64,000 bases of DNA from Azorinus chamasolen (Eukaryota; Mollusca; Bivalvia; Cardiida; Solecurtidae): contig OY755240.1 of assembly GCA_963576725.1 (NCBI GenBank), positions 34,886,163 to 34,950,162 of the forward strand, read 5' to 3'. Each line of letters starts with the position of its first letter. Position 1 is the first letter of the stretch. Below the pieces are notes generated by a model. It saw only the letters and a list, made by a program, of their open reading frames with translations, was not told where the DNA came from and did not search any database. Positions 32,831-44,052 of the stretch are shown piece after piece. The translations under genes were made by a program, and so were the position numbers.

Positions 32831-33448
32831 AGTGGTCATTATAGAGTGATGTTACTGTATAGAATTAAGTGATCATTATGTAACTGGATGTTCTTATAAA
32901 GAAACATACCCCCTCATACCCGGGATCAAACCCGGGTCGCCATGCTCGCAGTCATGCACTCTACCACGTCGCCATAAAAGCGCGCTTGTACAGCAAGGCC
33001 GTACAAGTGATGATAAACATACACACTGTGATAATTATAGAGTGGTTCTACTGTATAGAATTAAGAGAACATGTGATTAAGTGATCATTATAGAGTGGTT
33101 CTACTGTATAGAATTAAGTGATCATTATAGAGTGGTTCTACTGTATAGAATTAAGTGATCATTATAGAGTGGTTCTACTGTATAGAATTAGGTGATCATT
33201 ATAGAGTGGTTCTACTGTATAGAATTAAGTGATCATTATAGAGTGGTTCTACTGTATAGAATTAAGTGATCATTATAGAGTGGTTCTACTGTATAGAATT
33301 AAGTGATCATTATAGAGTGGTTCTACTGTATAGAATTAAGTGATCATTATAGAGTGGCTCTACTGTATAGAATTAAGTGATCATTATAGAGTGGTTCTAC
33401 TGTATATAATTAAGTGATCATTATAGAGTGGTTCTACTGTATAGAAGT
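32793..33448. repeat. 37-bp array made of a MITE right end, split by a SINE
   Basis: About 13 copies of AATTAAGTGATCATTATAGA + GTGGTTCTACTGTATAG. The unit matches the terminal 37 bp of the adjacent TA-type MITE (compare CATTAGATGGGGTTTTACTG at 36386). Units 1-3 lie before the SINE at 32880-33027, the rest after it. Confidence 0.93.
32880..33027 (-). mobile_element. tRNA-like SINE inserted in the 37-bp array
   Basis: Minus strand shows a tRNA-like body with A-box-like GTGGTAGAGTGC and B-box GGGTTTGATCCC, preceded by the small hairpin CTTGTACGGCCTTGCTGTACAAG (in part). Flanks GTGATCATTAT (32869-32879) and GTGATAATTAT (33028-33038) form an 11-bp target duplication with one mismatch, typical of retroposition. 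Confidence 0.75.
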
Positions 33449-33941
33449 GTGTCTTACATGTGTATATTAAGATCCTGTAATTATGCGCATGTATACGAAT
33501 CAATAAGGAGTACATGTACCTACTACATATCAGAGGTTCAGAGGTTAGCACTAATACGGTAATATCTCTCTAAATTGACCACTTGCTGAATACAAAGTAT
33601 GTTGTTTAAAAGCAGGTTGGTGTTCTCTGCAGAACGATAGCAATTAAACAAAGAGCATTGTCTTGGGTTTGCTATCTCTTTTCGAAAAAACACACGAAAC
33701 TTCTACTTCTTCTTTAGTGGTGATTTTAGAGAAGATGTGCTGTATTTGAATTACTGTGTACAGGGGCACTATTGCACGTGTGAGCTAGACACTAGTATAT
33801 TCATATTTGTTTAAATATGGTATTTTTATAAATGTTAAATAATAAACTTATTTAAACATTGCATAATTGTTTTATATTTCCTCTCCACCCGTTTAATTAT
33901 GTGACTGTGCTTGCTTGTTTGCCCTATAGTGTGTCTATATA

Positions 33942-34144
33942 CAGTAAAACCTCTCTTAACCGGAATTCTAGTAGAGAAGAAATTATATATTTTAGACATG
34001 TGACTGCTTAATGCAGGGTGAAAGTCATGCAGAAAGCTCCTCTAGGAGCTTTCTGCATGACTTCCACCCTGCATTAAGCTGTCACGTGTCCCCAAGACCG
34101 ATAGTTATACTAAATTTAACTTCCGGTTAAGAGAGGTTTTACTG
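33942..34144. mobile_element. TA-flanked palindromic MITE
   Basis: CAGTAAAACCTCTCTTAACC ... GGTTAAGAGAGGTTTTACTG: 20-bp perfect inverted ends, TA on each side. Centre GCAGAAAGCTCCT/AGGAGCTTTCTGC. Tc1/mariner-like by termini and TA target (inference). Non-coding. Confidence 0.9.
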
Positions 34145-34277
34145 TACCTATTTGTCAATGAGAGTTTCTGTCTGAGTCTGTATATTATTACATATATGAG
34201 TGTGACAGTTACTCTGTCTGTGCTTGCTTGTTGGTATTATCTGCTTTCCATCACGTCTGTTTGTCTTCAACGCTGTA

Positions 34278-34359
34278 AGACGGTACGATAGGAGGATATA
34301 GCCCGTATGAGAGGGACATACCCTGTCATACGGGCTATATATCCCCCATCGTACCGTCT
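34278..34359. repeat. 82-bp hairpin at the head of the TACCGTCTGTATTCC arrays
   Basis: Arms AGACGGTACGAT...GATATAGCCCGTATGA and TCATACGGGCTATAT...ATCGTACCGTCT around a GAGGGACATACCCTG loop. The right arm ends in TACCGTCTGTATTCCC, the monomer of the arrays that follow from 34384. Confidence 0.85.
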
Positions 34360-34383
34360 GTATTCCCTTTTATACCTTTTGTA

Positions 34384-34860
34384 GCCTTCGCTTGTGTCCC
34401 CTGCATGTCATACCTCTGTATTCCCCGTCTGCATTCCTCATGTCGCGTCTTCTTGTTCCCCTGCCATGTCGTCTGTATTCCCCGTCTGTATTCCTCATGT
34501 CGCGTCTTCTTATTCCCCTGCCATGTCGTCTGTATTCCCCGTCTGTATTCCTCATGTCACGTCTTCAGTATTCCCCTGCCATATCGTCTGTATTCTACAT
34601 GTACGACCTTATCCCCCTGTCATACCATTTGTATTACAGCTGTCATACCGTCTGTATTCCTCCTGACACGTCGCCGGTATTCGCCTGCCAAATTGTCTGT
34701 ATTACCCATTCTTGTATTCCGCTCATACCGTTGACATGTATATTTCCTATGTCATATTGTTTTTAGTCCCCTATGTCATATCGTATGCAGTCCCCATGTA
34801 AAACCATCAGCATTACACAATCTTACATTCCCCTCATACCGTATACATGTATAGATGATC
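34384..34860. repeat. Degenerate CCGTCTGTATTCCCC array, block 1
   Basis: Irregular 20-35-bp repeats of TGTCATACCGTCTGTATTCC with CTGCCATGTCG and CTCATGTCGCG variants. Forward frames (Tyr/Ser/Pro/Cys-rich) are repeat artefacts. Confidence 0.85.
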
Positions 34861-35204
34861 TTACATGAATGTTCATTACAAATGGGTTTTTTATGAAACG
34901 AGTTTACTACAATAATATAACCGAACTTTAGCGAGTGTAATATTCATTATAGTGAACGGGTTCATGAAAACAATTTGTAATGAATACGAATACAAGATTC
35001 ATTATATCACATTACCCTTAAAAAGTGCCATAGAAAGTGAAACAGACTTTATCTAACCGCTGTTTCGGCCAATGATTACAGCGTAGTACATCGTAGATTA
35101 AAACTGCTCATTTGCTTAACAAATGCACTAGTGCATTTCCGCGACTTACGACACTCTGTTTCGGCACACCCACACGGCAGATTATGTGATAAACATGTAT
35201 ATTA

Positions 35205-35888
35205 CCTTTGTCATATCGTATGTAGTCCCTCATGTCATATCGTATGTAGTCCCCATGTCATTCCGTCTGTATCCCCCTCAAATCGCCCATTTCCCTGTAA
35301 TTCCGTCTGTATTCCCCTCATATCGTCTGTATTCCCCTCGTATCGTCTGTATTCCCCTCATATCATTTGAATTCCCCTATCATACCCCGTCTGTGTCGCT
35401 TTAATGCAATCTGTATTCCCCTGCCATACCGTCTGCATCCCCGCATACCGTCTGTATTCTTCGTACAATACTGTTTGTATTGCTATACAATGTCGTCTAT
35501 AGGCCCCCTGTCATACCGCCTGTATTCCCCTCAAAGCGTCTGTATTTCCCTGTCATACCGCATGTATTCCCCTCAAAGCGTCTGTATTTCCCTGTCATAC
35601 CACCTTTATTCCCCTCAAAGCGTCTGTATATCCCTGTCATACCGCATGTATTCCCCTCAAAGCGTCTGTATTTCCCTGTCATACCACCTTTATTCCCCTC
35701 AAATCGTCTGTATTTCCCTGTCATACCACCTTTATTCCCCTCAAATCGTCTGTATTTCCCTGTCATACCGCATGTATTCCCCTCATACCATTTGTATCCC
35801 CCTGTCAAAACCCGTCTGTATCACATTCATGCAATCTGTATTCCTCTGCCATGCCGTCTGCATCCCCGCATACCGTCTGTATTCCTCA
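35205..35888. repeat. CCGTCTGTATTCCCC array, block 2
   Basis: Mostly alternating CTGTCATACCGCATGTATTC and CCCTCAAAGCGTCTGTATTT units of about 22 bp. It ends abruptly at a SINE at 35889. Confidence 0.88.
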
Positions 35889-36045
35889 TGTGTAGCCGGG
35901 TAGAAATTGTGGTGAAGCAGTTGGTAGGCTTTACTGTGTGGCTTGGTAGCTCAGTGGAAGAGTGTTGGCATGGTAAGCCAGAGGCCCTGGGTTCGAATCC
36001 CAGTCGAGTCACAACTTTTACACCATGTTACATTTGGCGCCCAAC
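35889..36045 (+). mobile_element. tRNA-Thr-derived SINE, copy 1
   Basis: Starts TGTGTAGCCGGGTAGAAATT. The tRNA-like part 35940-36010 folds as a cloverleaf: acceptor GGCTTGG/TCGAGTC, D-stem GCTC/GAGT, anticodon stem TTGGC/GCCAG with loop ATGGTAA (anticodon GGT, Thr), T-arm CTGGG-TTCGAAT-CCCAG. Flanking sequence CAACTTTTACACCATGTTACA is shared with copy 2, so it is a SINE and not a solitary tRNA gene. A functional tRNA cannot be fully excluded. Confidence 0.75.
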
Positions 36046-36180
36046 GTAAATAACCCACAGGATGATATATATGAAGGTATTATCCTACCAATTTGACCTG
36101 AGACTCATGCATATTCCGTGTATTATCGTCGGTAATCTTCGAATAAATTTTCGAAGGTGTAGGAATGCGCTATAAGAATA

Positions 36181-36386
36181 CAGTAAAACCCCTCTAGTGT
36201 GACCAGCAAAAAGGGGCATAATTCACAGTGGCAAAGGCAGGTGGTAGCTTAATACAGGACGAAAGTTAAGCAGAAAGTTCCTGTAGGAGCATTCTGCATA
36301 ACTTTTGTCCTGCATTAAGCAACCACCTGCTTATAAAGACAGCCATGTTTATTCATTCAGTGTTCGCATTAGATGGGGTTTTACTG
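36181..36386. mobile_element. TA-flanked palindromic MITE
   Basis: CAGTAAAACCCCTCTAGTGT ... CGCATTAGATGGGGTTTTACTG (inverted), with TA at 36179-36180 and 36387-36388. Core GCAGAAAGTTCCTGTAGGAG...TTCTGC and CAGGACGAAAGTTAAG/CTTTTGTCCTG. Same family as 19627, 32590 and 58015. Confidence 0.9.
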
Positions 36387-36608
36387 TACACTCCTCGTGG
36401 AACATGATTATTACTGGCTTTTGGTTTGCTATTTTTGTCACAGAGTATTACGAGCAATCCCGATAAACACGCCGAAATTTAATCGTGTCTCAGGTCAAAT
36501 TGGGAGGATAATAATATGAAGATTATATGAAGATAATTTGTAATAATAAGAAACTCGTGGAGTGTCCTTTGAGTAAGAATTCGGGACGAATTCTTGTGTA
36601 GAGGGATG

Positions 36609-36755
36609 TGTGTAGCCGGGTAGAGATTATAGTGAAATAATTTGATAGGCTTTAGTGTGTGACTTGGTAGCTCAGTCGGTAGAGTGTTGGCATGGTAAGC
36701 CAAAGACCCTGGGTTCGAGTTCCAGTCGAGTCACAACTTTTTCACCATGTTACAC
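36609..36755 (+). mobile_element. tRNA-Thr-derived SINE, copy 2
   Basis: Same layout as copy 1. tRNA-like part 36661-36732: acceptor GACTTGG/TCGAGTC, D-loop AGTCGGTA, anticodon loop ATGGTAA (GGT), T-arm CTGGG-TTCGAGT-TCCAG. About 12% diverged from copy 1 by eye. Followed at once by the main TACCGTCTGTATTCC array. Confidence 0.75.
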
Positions 36756-36837
36756 ATGTAATACTGTTGTTATTGCCATGCCACGTCGTCTGTATTCCTC
36801 TTCTTCGCATGTATTCGCAATGGCATAGCGTCTGTAT

Positions 36838-39555
36838 TCTATCATACCGTCTGCATTCCCTCATACCGTCTGTATTCCCTCATACCGTATGTATTCCCCA
36901 ATACCGTCTGTATTCCCTCATACCGTCTGTATTCCCTCATACCGTCTGTATTCCCTCATACCGTCTGTATTCCCTCATACCGTCTGTATTCCCTCAAACC
37001 GTCTGTCTGTATTCCCTCATACCGTCTGTATTCCCTCATACCGTATGTCTGTATTCCCTCATACCGTTTGTATTCCCTCATACCGTCTGTCTGTATTCCC
37101 TCATACCGTCTGTATTCCCTCATACCGTCTGTCTGTATTCCCTCATACCGTTTGTATTCCCTCATACCGTCTGTATTCCCTCATACCGTCAGTATTCCCT
37201 CATACCGTCTATATTCCCTCATACCGTCTGTCTGTATTCCCTCATACCGTCTGTATTCCCTCATACCGTCTGTCTGTATTCCCTCATACCGTCTGTCTGT
37301 ATTCCCTCATACCGTCTGCATTCCCCCATACCGTCTGTCGGTATTCCCTCATACCGTCTGTCTGTATTCCCTCATACCGTCTGTATTCCCCCATACCGTA
37401 TGTATTCCCTCATACCGTCTGCCTGTACTCCCTCATACCGTCTGTCTGTATTCCCTCATACCGTCTGTATTCCCTCATACCGTCTGTATTCCCTCATACC
37501 GTCTGTCTGTATTCCCTCATACCGTATGCATTCCCCCATACCGTATGTATTCCCCCATACCGTCTGTCTGTATTCCCCCATACCGTATGCATTGCCCCAT
37601 ACCGTATGTATTCCCTCATACCGTCTGTCTGTATTCCCTCATACCGTCTGTCTGTATTCCCTCATACCGTCTGTATTCCCTCATACCGTCTGTATTCCCT
37701 ATACCGTCTGTCTGTATTCCCTCATACCGTCTGTATGTATTCCATCATACCGTCTGTCTGTATTCCCTCATACCGTCTGTATTCCCTCATACCGTCTGTC
37801 TGTATTCCCTCATACCGTCTGTCTGTATTCCCTCATACCGTATGTCTGTATTCCCTCATACCGTCTGTATTCCCTCATGCCATCTGTATTCCCTCATATC
37901 GTATGTATTCCCTCATACCGTCTGTCTGTATTCCCTCATACCATATGTCTGTATTCCCTCATACCGTCTGTCTATATTCCCTCATACCGTATGTCTGTAT
38001 TCCCTCATACCGTCTGTATTCCCTCATACCGTCTGTCTGTATTCCCCCATACCGTCTGTCTGTATTCCCTCATACCGTCTGTATTCTCTCATACCGTCTG
38101 TATTCCCTCATACCGTCTGTATTCTCTCAGATCGTCTGTATTCCCTCATACCGTCTGTCTGTATTCCCTCATACCGTATGTCTGTATTCCCTCATACCGT
38201 ATGTCTGTATTCCCTCATACCGTTTGTATTCCCTCATACCGTCTGTCTGTATTCCCTCATACCATCTGTATCCCCTCATACCGTATGTATTCCCTCATAC
38301 CGTCTGTCTGTATTCCCTCATACCGTCTGTCTGTATTCCCTCATACCGTCTGTCTGTATTCCCTCATACCATCTGTATCCCCTCATACCGTATGTATTCC
38401 CTCATACCGTCTGTCTGTATTCCATCATACCGTCTGTCTGTATTCCCTCATACCGTCTGTCTGTATTCCATCATACCGTCTGTCTGTATTCCCCCATACC
38501 GTCTGTATTCCCTCATACCGTATGTCTGTATTGCCTCATACCGTCTGTATTGCCTCATACCGTCTGTATTCCCTCATACCGTCTGTCTGTATTCCCTCAT
38601 ACCATCTGTCTGTATTCCCTCATACCGTCTGCATTCCCCCATACCGTCTGTCTGTATTCCCCCATACCGTGTGTATTCCCTCATACCGTCTGTCGGTATT
38701 CCCTCATACCGTCTGTATTCCCTCATACTGTTTGTCTGTATTCCCTCATACCGTTTGTATTCCCTCATACCGTCTGTCTGTATTCCATCATACCGTCTGT
38801 CTGTATTCCCTCATACCGTCTGTATTCCCCCATACCGTCTGTATTCCCTCATTCCGTCTGTCTGTATTCCCACATACCATCTGTATTCCCTCATACCGTC
38901 TGTATTCCCTCATACCGTCTGTATTCCCTCATATCGTCTGCCTGTATTCCCTCGTACCGTTGTATTCCCTCATACCGTCTGTCTGTATTCCCTCATACCG
39001 TATGTCTGTATTCCCTCATACCGTCTGTATTCCCTCATACCGTATGTCTGTATTCCCTCGTACCGTTTGTATTCCCTCATACCGTCTGTCTGTATTCCCT
39101 CATACCGTCTGTATTCCCTCATACCGTCTGTATTTCCTCATACCGTCTGTCTGTATTCCCTCATTCCGTCTGTCTGTATTCCCTCATACCGTCTGTCTGT
39201 ATTCCCTCATACCGTCTGTATTCTCCCATACTGTCTGTATTCCCTCATACCGTCTGTCTGTATTCCCTCATACCGCCTGTCTGTATTCCCTCATACCGTC
39301 TGTATTCCCTCATACCATCTGTCTGTATTCCCTCATACCGTCTGTATTCCCTCATAACGTCTGTATTCCCTCATACCGTCTGTATTCCCCCATACCCTCT
39401 GCATTCCCTCATACTGTCTGTATTTCCTCATACCGTCTGTATTCCCCCATACCCTCTGCATTCCCTCATACCGTATGTATTTCCTCATACCGTCTGTATT
39501 CCCTCATACCGTATGCATTCCCTCATACCGTATGTAATCGCCTTAACCGTCTGTA
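36838..39555. repeat. 2.7-kb 19/23-bp satellite
   Basis: ATACCGTCTGTATTCCCTC (19 bp) mixed with a 23-bp form containing a second CTGT (ATACCGTCTGTCTGTATTCC + CTC); well over 100 units. The 4-bp slippage CTGT distinguishes the two forms. All three forward frames are open (up to 1,007 codons) because no phase of the unit contains a stop. No protein is inferred. Confidence 0.97.
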
Positions 39556-39715
39556 TTCTGCTGTCATATCGCCTGTCTATTTTGCATTGCCTCTGAATAT
39601 CTGTCCAAATGTCTACTTTTTACACCATCTGTTTGTTTGCTTTTGTCTTTTTCCCATCGAACACTGTACAGTAAAACCTCATAAAACAACAGCTTGGTTA
39701 ATGGACTATGACTAG

Positions 39716-39944
39716 TTAACTCACTCCCTTATATTGACGTGTAAAAGTCATTTTTTGAAACCATTGTGATAAAAGGAGCATTTGCTCCATTGGTGTACAT
39801 GCTGTATTTATCACATGACACAATGGTTTAAAAACCTGCAGAATTTAAAAAAAAAATGTTCCTTTTCTCTAATAAATGCTCCTTTTCGGTAGATTTAATC
39901 ACAGCGGATTGTATCTAAATATAGCATATGAGGTAATGGGTTAA
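39716..39944. mobile_element. TTAA-type MITE, long-core variant
   Basis: TTAA at both ends (39716-39719, 39941-39944). Inner arms TGAAACCATTGTGATAAAAG...GAGCA / TTATCACATGACACAATGGTTT and the motif TGCTCCTTTTCGGTAGATTT, shared with the element at 58452. Confidence 0.72.
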
Positions 39945-40782
39945 ATGTACATTGCTGCTAAATGCAGAACGAATAGAAAATCCATAGACAATCATTTGAG
40001 AAGGCCGTGTCTTACTGCGTTCATCATGCATGAAGCCGCTATCGCTGAGTAATAGGGAAGTTCAACACATTCAGATGTTCATTGTACTAGAAATACCCGT
40101 ACATTGTCTCCATGTTGCACTGCCTCTGACAAGTTATCACATGAGTCACTTTAACGCTTTGGTCCATGAATATTCATGCAAAAACTGATGACTACATTTT
40201 TATTGATTAACAGATTTTTATAACCTTTTACGAGCACATGGAGTGTTGGCCATGTCAGAAACTGTAGAATTAGATCTATATTTTTCAATAAAGCTAACAG
40301 AGGAGACCCTGAACAGACGGCTACAACGAGATCTGTCTAATATGGGTCTACCCTGTTTGCAAAGGCATTGAATTGTGTATTTATAGTACATTAATAGTAA
40401 CTGTTAACTATTTCTCTGTATTGTAGTTGGCTAGAATTTCTATCGTCTTTCCTTTTCTTAAAACCCCCAAACAAATTAACATGATCACAGCATCAAACGG
40501 TTTGGATCCTGCTGAGATGCCGATACATCTGGGTCCAAACTGGCAGAATATGTAAAACGTATACATGTAAAAGTGTGTATAAGCATACAACTATGCACAC
40601 ATTTTTAGACAAGTAAAGTTGCTAATTGAAAGGACATAGAATACTGTGGAAATAATTCGGTGGACTGTCAGCAGTGTTTCTCAGTTTAAAAGTTCCAAGT
40701 TTTCGACACCTTCGATGTTTTTTGTGTTTTAATGTCATATTACTGTTTTGAACTTTTGAAACCTGTATTTTTGTTGTCCTTT

Positions 40783-40872
40783 CTATGCGTTAGTTACGTG
40801 CAGTTTGAGTTCAGTCTGTTATTCTATCTATGCGTTAGTTACGTGCAGTTTGAGTTCAGTCTGTTATTCTAT
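40783..40872. repeat. 45-bp perfect tandem duplication
   Basis: CTATGCGTTAGTTACGTGCA + GTTTGAGTTCAGTCTGTTATTCTAT, two identical copies. A recent duplication in otherwise unique DNA. Confidence 0.9.
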
Positions 40873-41900
40873 ACACTTAAGTACTACTTCAGTTGCATTC
40901 AGTAAAATTTCACACATGTTTTAATAGTGACAACTTTCATCATTTCGGGGGTCTTCTGATACGAGAGCCTATGAGCAACATGTTCATATCAAGCGCAACG
41001 TCGATCAAATTAATCGCTACAAACAGTCCTATGTGCATGGGTTATGGGCGTTGTAACAAATATCTCACACACTAAGGAGTTTTGTCTGTAATGAAATAGT
41101 CGTCTGCTGAATCTAAATCCTCCAACTCCTTCTCTTCAAAAATGCAGAAAAGATGTCGAACAGTTTGAATCATCACTGGACGCCGAGTTGTGATGCCAAC
41201 TAATAAATTAAACGCTTACGAGTAGAGAGATCAGTTTGTAATCCCCGGTATACTAGAGCAGACACCGTTTAGTGTTGATAAGACATTACACTCATGCTGT
41301 CATCAGTATAATTGGGCCGCTCCATATCTGGAATGCATTTGGATGCTTGCAGTGAAGAACTAGATCCGCCACCGTTTCTGAAATTACATATATATACTCT
41401 CTCAAAAGCTGCACCACAGATTGATTTCCTCTGACTCAATCGTTGATATCTTTGTACTGCAATAGCAAATTGGACTCTAATTATCTCGTGTAAGAATTAT
41501 CAAATGCTTATAACACTGATTTCATACTTTCGTTGATTATAATTCTACTGAACTATGTTTAGAGTTTAGGTAAATAATCCTTCAATTATACCAAATCAGA
41601 TAACCACAAAGTCTCCCTGAAATACACGTGAAATAACAGAGTAATCCAAATGAAATGACTTAATTCTCATTTGTTAAAATGTATCTGATTACAGTCTACT
41701 TTCAGTCCGAATGACCGCTCAGCTGACTGTACATTTACTCCCCTGGTCATTGGGCCATTCGCCTACAATATTGAGCAATGCTAATATATGGCGTGATTAC
41801 ACAGCCGCAGTATCAGCTAGTGACCATCACAGATACCCATTTTAACAACTGGGTAGAGAGGAGGCAGCATCGTGCGGGTGGGTGACACTGAAAATCGTCT
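40873..41900. other. Unique DNA, no gene seen
   Basis: Around 1 kb without a convincing frame, RNA or element end. Confidence 0.45.
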
Positions 41901-41913
41901 CTGAAATTTCGAG

Positions 41914-42078
41914 CTGGTTCAGCCGGGATTCGAACCCCGGACCCCTGGGTTATCAGCTCAACGCTCAACCACTAGGCCAAGCCACCGCCGCATGTCTTTA
42001 TGTTATCTGACAAGGGAGATAACGTGCAGCTTAACAATATCCATACCTTCTCTACAGTGTTAAAGCAACTTGCTACAT
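41914..42078 (-). mobile_element. tRNA-like SINE, copy 1
   Basis: Minus strand: GGTGGCTTGGCCTAGTGGTT (A-box-like), loop CTGATAA (Ile-like anticodon GAT, one stem mismatch) and B-box GGGGTTCGAATCCC. A second, truncated copy of the same sequence lies at 42625-42738, sharing the non-tRNA part (TTATCTGACAAGGGAGATAA). Confidence 0.65.
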
Positions 42079-42405
42079 TTATTTATTTATCAGCCTCCAT
42101 ACACGGAGAGTAGTACATGATACAGATATGATACAAGTACAACATAGCAACTAATGCACATCAACTTGGTACAAAATAAACAAACGAATAGAAAGGAAAA
42201 GTTAAATTGAATATACAGAAAAGTAAAACTGACTAGATAGAATTAATAAATCCACCACACACACCGCAATAATATGTACATGTATATGAATCCGTGGCAT
42301 ACAATGCAGCCGCATAACTCTCTATCGAAACGAAATATAGAATAATTAATAAGGAGCATCCAATATGCATTATTAGACAAAAGAAAAAGACAGACCCCAG
42401 AATAA

Positions 42406-42620
42406 TTAACCCTTTACCTAATGACATTTATGGATGAATCGATAATTACTAAGCACAATGTTTCGATAATGTTACGTGTAATCATCACAAGAGAATTGTG
42501 GACTTAGACAAGAAACAGAACTATATAGATCCATACGTAAAACAGATCAGACCCATATCGGACGGTTCCTACAGGAGCAGTCTGATCTGGGTGCACTCTG
42601 TTTTCTAATGTCGTGAAAAG
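42406..42620. mobile_element. TTAA-type hairpin MITE, right end cut
   Basis: TTAACCCTTTACCTAATGAC at the left; core ATCGGACGGTTCCTACAGGAGCAGTCTGAT. The right end is replaced by the SINE fragment beginning at 42625. Confidence 0.65.
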
Positions 42621-42624
42621 AACC

Positions 42625-42738
42625 CCTGGGTTATCAGCTCAACACTCAACCACTAGGCCAAGCCATCGCCACCTTATCTGACAAGGGAGATAACTTGCAG
42701 CTTAACAATACCCACACCTAAGCAACTTGCTACATACT
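42625..42738 (-). mobile_element. tRNA-like SINE fragment, copy 2
   Basis: Matches 41948-42078 (ACCCCTGGGTTATCAGCTCA..., TATCTGACAAGGGAGATAAC...) with a gap of about 15 bp; the B-box half is missing. Confidence 0.65.
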
Positions 42739-42806
42739 GCATCTAAAAGAACCAGAGTAACTCTGTCGATAACAAGAGTATGGCATCGAGCCCGAGTTTC
42801 TCTGTA

Positions 42807-42807
42807 C

Positions 42808-42876
<69 letters not shown>

Positions 42877-43168
42877 GCTCGCTAGCCCTCTCTCTCCCTC
42901 TGTCTCTCTCTGTCTCTCTCTGGCTCTCTGTCTCTCTGTCGCTGTCTCTCTCAGCCTCTCTCTCTCTCTGTCTGTCTGTTTCTCTCCCTCTTCCCTCTAT
43001 CTCCGTCTCTGTATCTGTCTCTCTCTGTCTCTCTCTGCCACTGCCTCTGTTTCTGTCTGTCTGTCTCTGTCTCTCTTTGTCTCTGTCTCTCTGTGTCACT
43101 GTCTGTCTCTCTGTGTATCTGTGTCTGTCTGGCTGTCTCCCTTATCTGTCTGTCTGTCTGTCTGTCTC

Positions 43169-43255
<87 letters not shown>
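42807..43255. repeat. (CT)n / (GT)n compound microsatellite
   Basis: Nearly pure CT at 42810-42870 and 43198-43253, degenerate CTCTGT in between and (GT)n at 43164-43198. Ser/Leu-rich and Arg/Glu-rich frames are artefacts. Confidence 0.97.
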
Positions 43256-43258
<3 letters not shown>

Positions 43259-44052
43259 ATATTTCCTCGTGGACTGGTCTGACTTGAGGTTTCACTCTCA
43301 GTAAAGGTCCATGCACTCGTTTTCAGCGTCAACTGTATTGCAATGTATTCTCGTCCGCAAACACTCTGGTCTGTTGAATGCTTGATTTGAATTGTTGATT
43401 TTTTGTTTTTCCATTCCAAAACCACACATGTATCTGCATCAAATAATGCTGCTGGTGAGATGCATAGTTACTCGGCTTTTCATCTGGATCCAAACTGTCC
43501 GCAATGTGATAACAAGTTTGTACATGACATCGAAAGATATTTTCTTTAACTATCCGTTGACGGTTTTACATGTACGCCGTATTTCAAAATAACATGTCTT
43601 ATTGAGGCGTGTCCTGTATACGTCGACAATTTTAATATGAATCATGTCCATGTATTTGTGACATACATGTACAAACTTAATCTTAATCAATTAAGAAGGA
43701 AGAACAAACCAGGACTCACATTTACAAATTGTGCTGCATGGTATTGTACTGTATTGCATTATATAGAACGACACAGCAAATCCTTAGGCTACACTGCATT
43801 GCACTGCATTGTATTGTATTACAATTATGTGTGTAATTGTATTACACTTCTGTGTCACGTATAATCGGGCATTTTCTGCTATATATCGTTGAGTTCAATT
43901 CCAATTTCCATTTTTAAAGAGATATATACCTAGATATTTAAATCTGTCATAATAAAAATTCCCAAGTTCGTAGTGACATTATAAAAACCCAGTTAATATT
44001 CATGCTATGATTATTTATTCAAGAATATCCATAGAGTTACCAGAGTAACTCT

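Noticed and set aside
33039..33448. CRISPR-like array (37-bp repeats)
   Set aside because: Units are contiguous with no unique spacers, and the context is eukaryotic. The same applies to the other short-unit arrays.
36661..36732. Functional tRNA-Thr(GGT) gene
   Set aside because: The cloverleaf is good, but two copies share long non-tRNA flanks, so a SINE is more likely. There is no clear T-run terminator directly after the tRNA part.
36692..39715. 1,007-residue Tyr/Pro/Ser/Cys-rich open frame
   Set aside because: Three equally long forward frames exist over the 19/23-bp array; the start lies inside a SINE. A repeat artefact.
42743..43304. Arg/Glu-rich and Ser/Leu-rich frames
   Set aside because: They are translations of (CT)n and (GT)n microsatellites.
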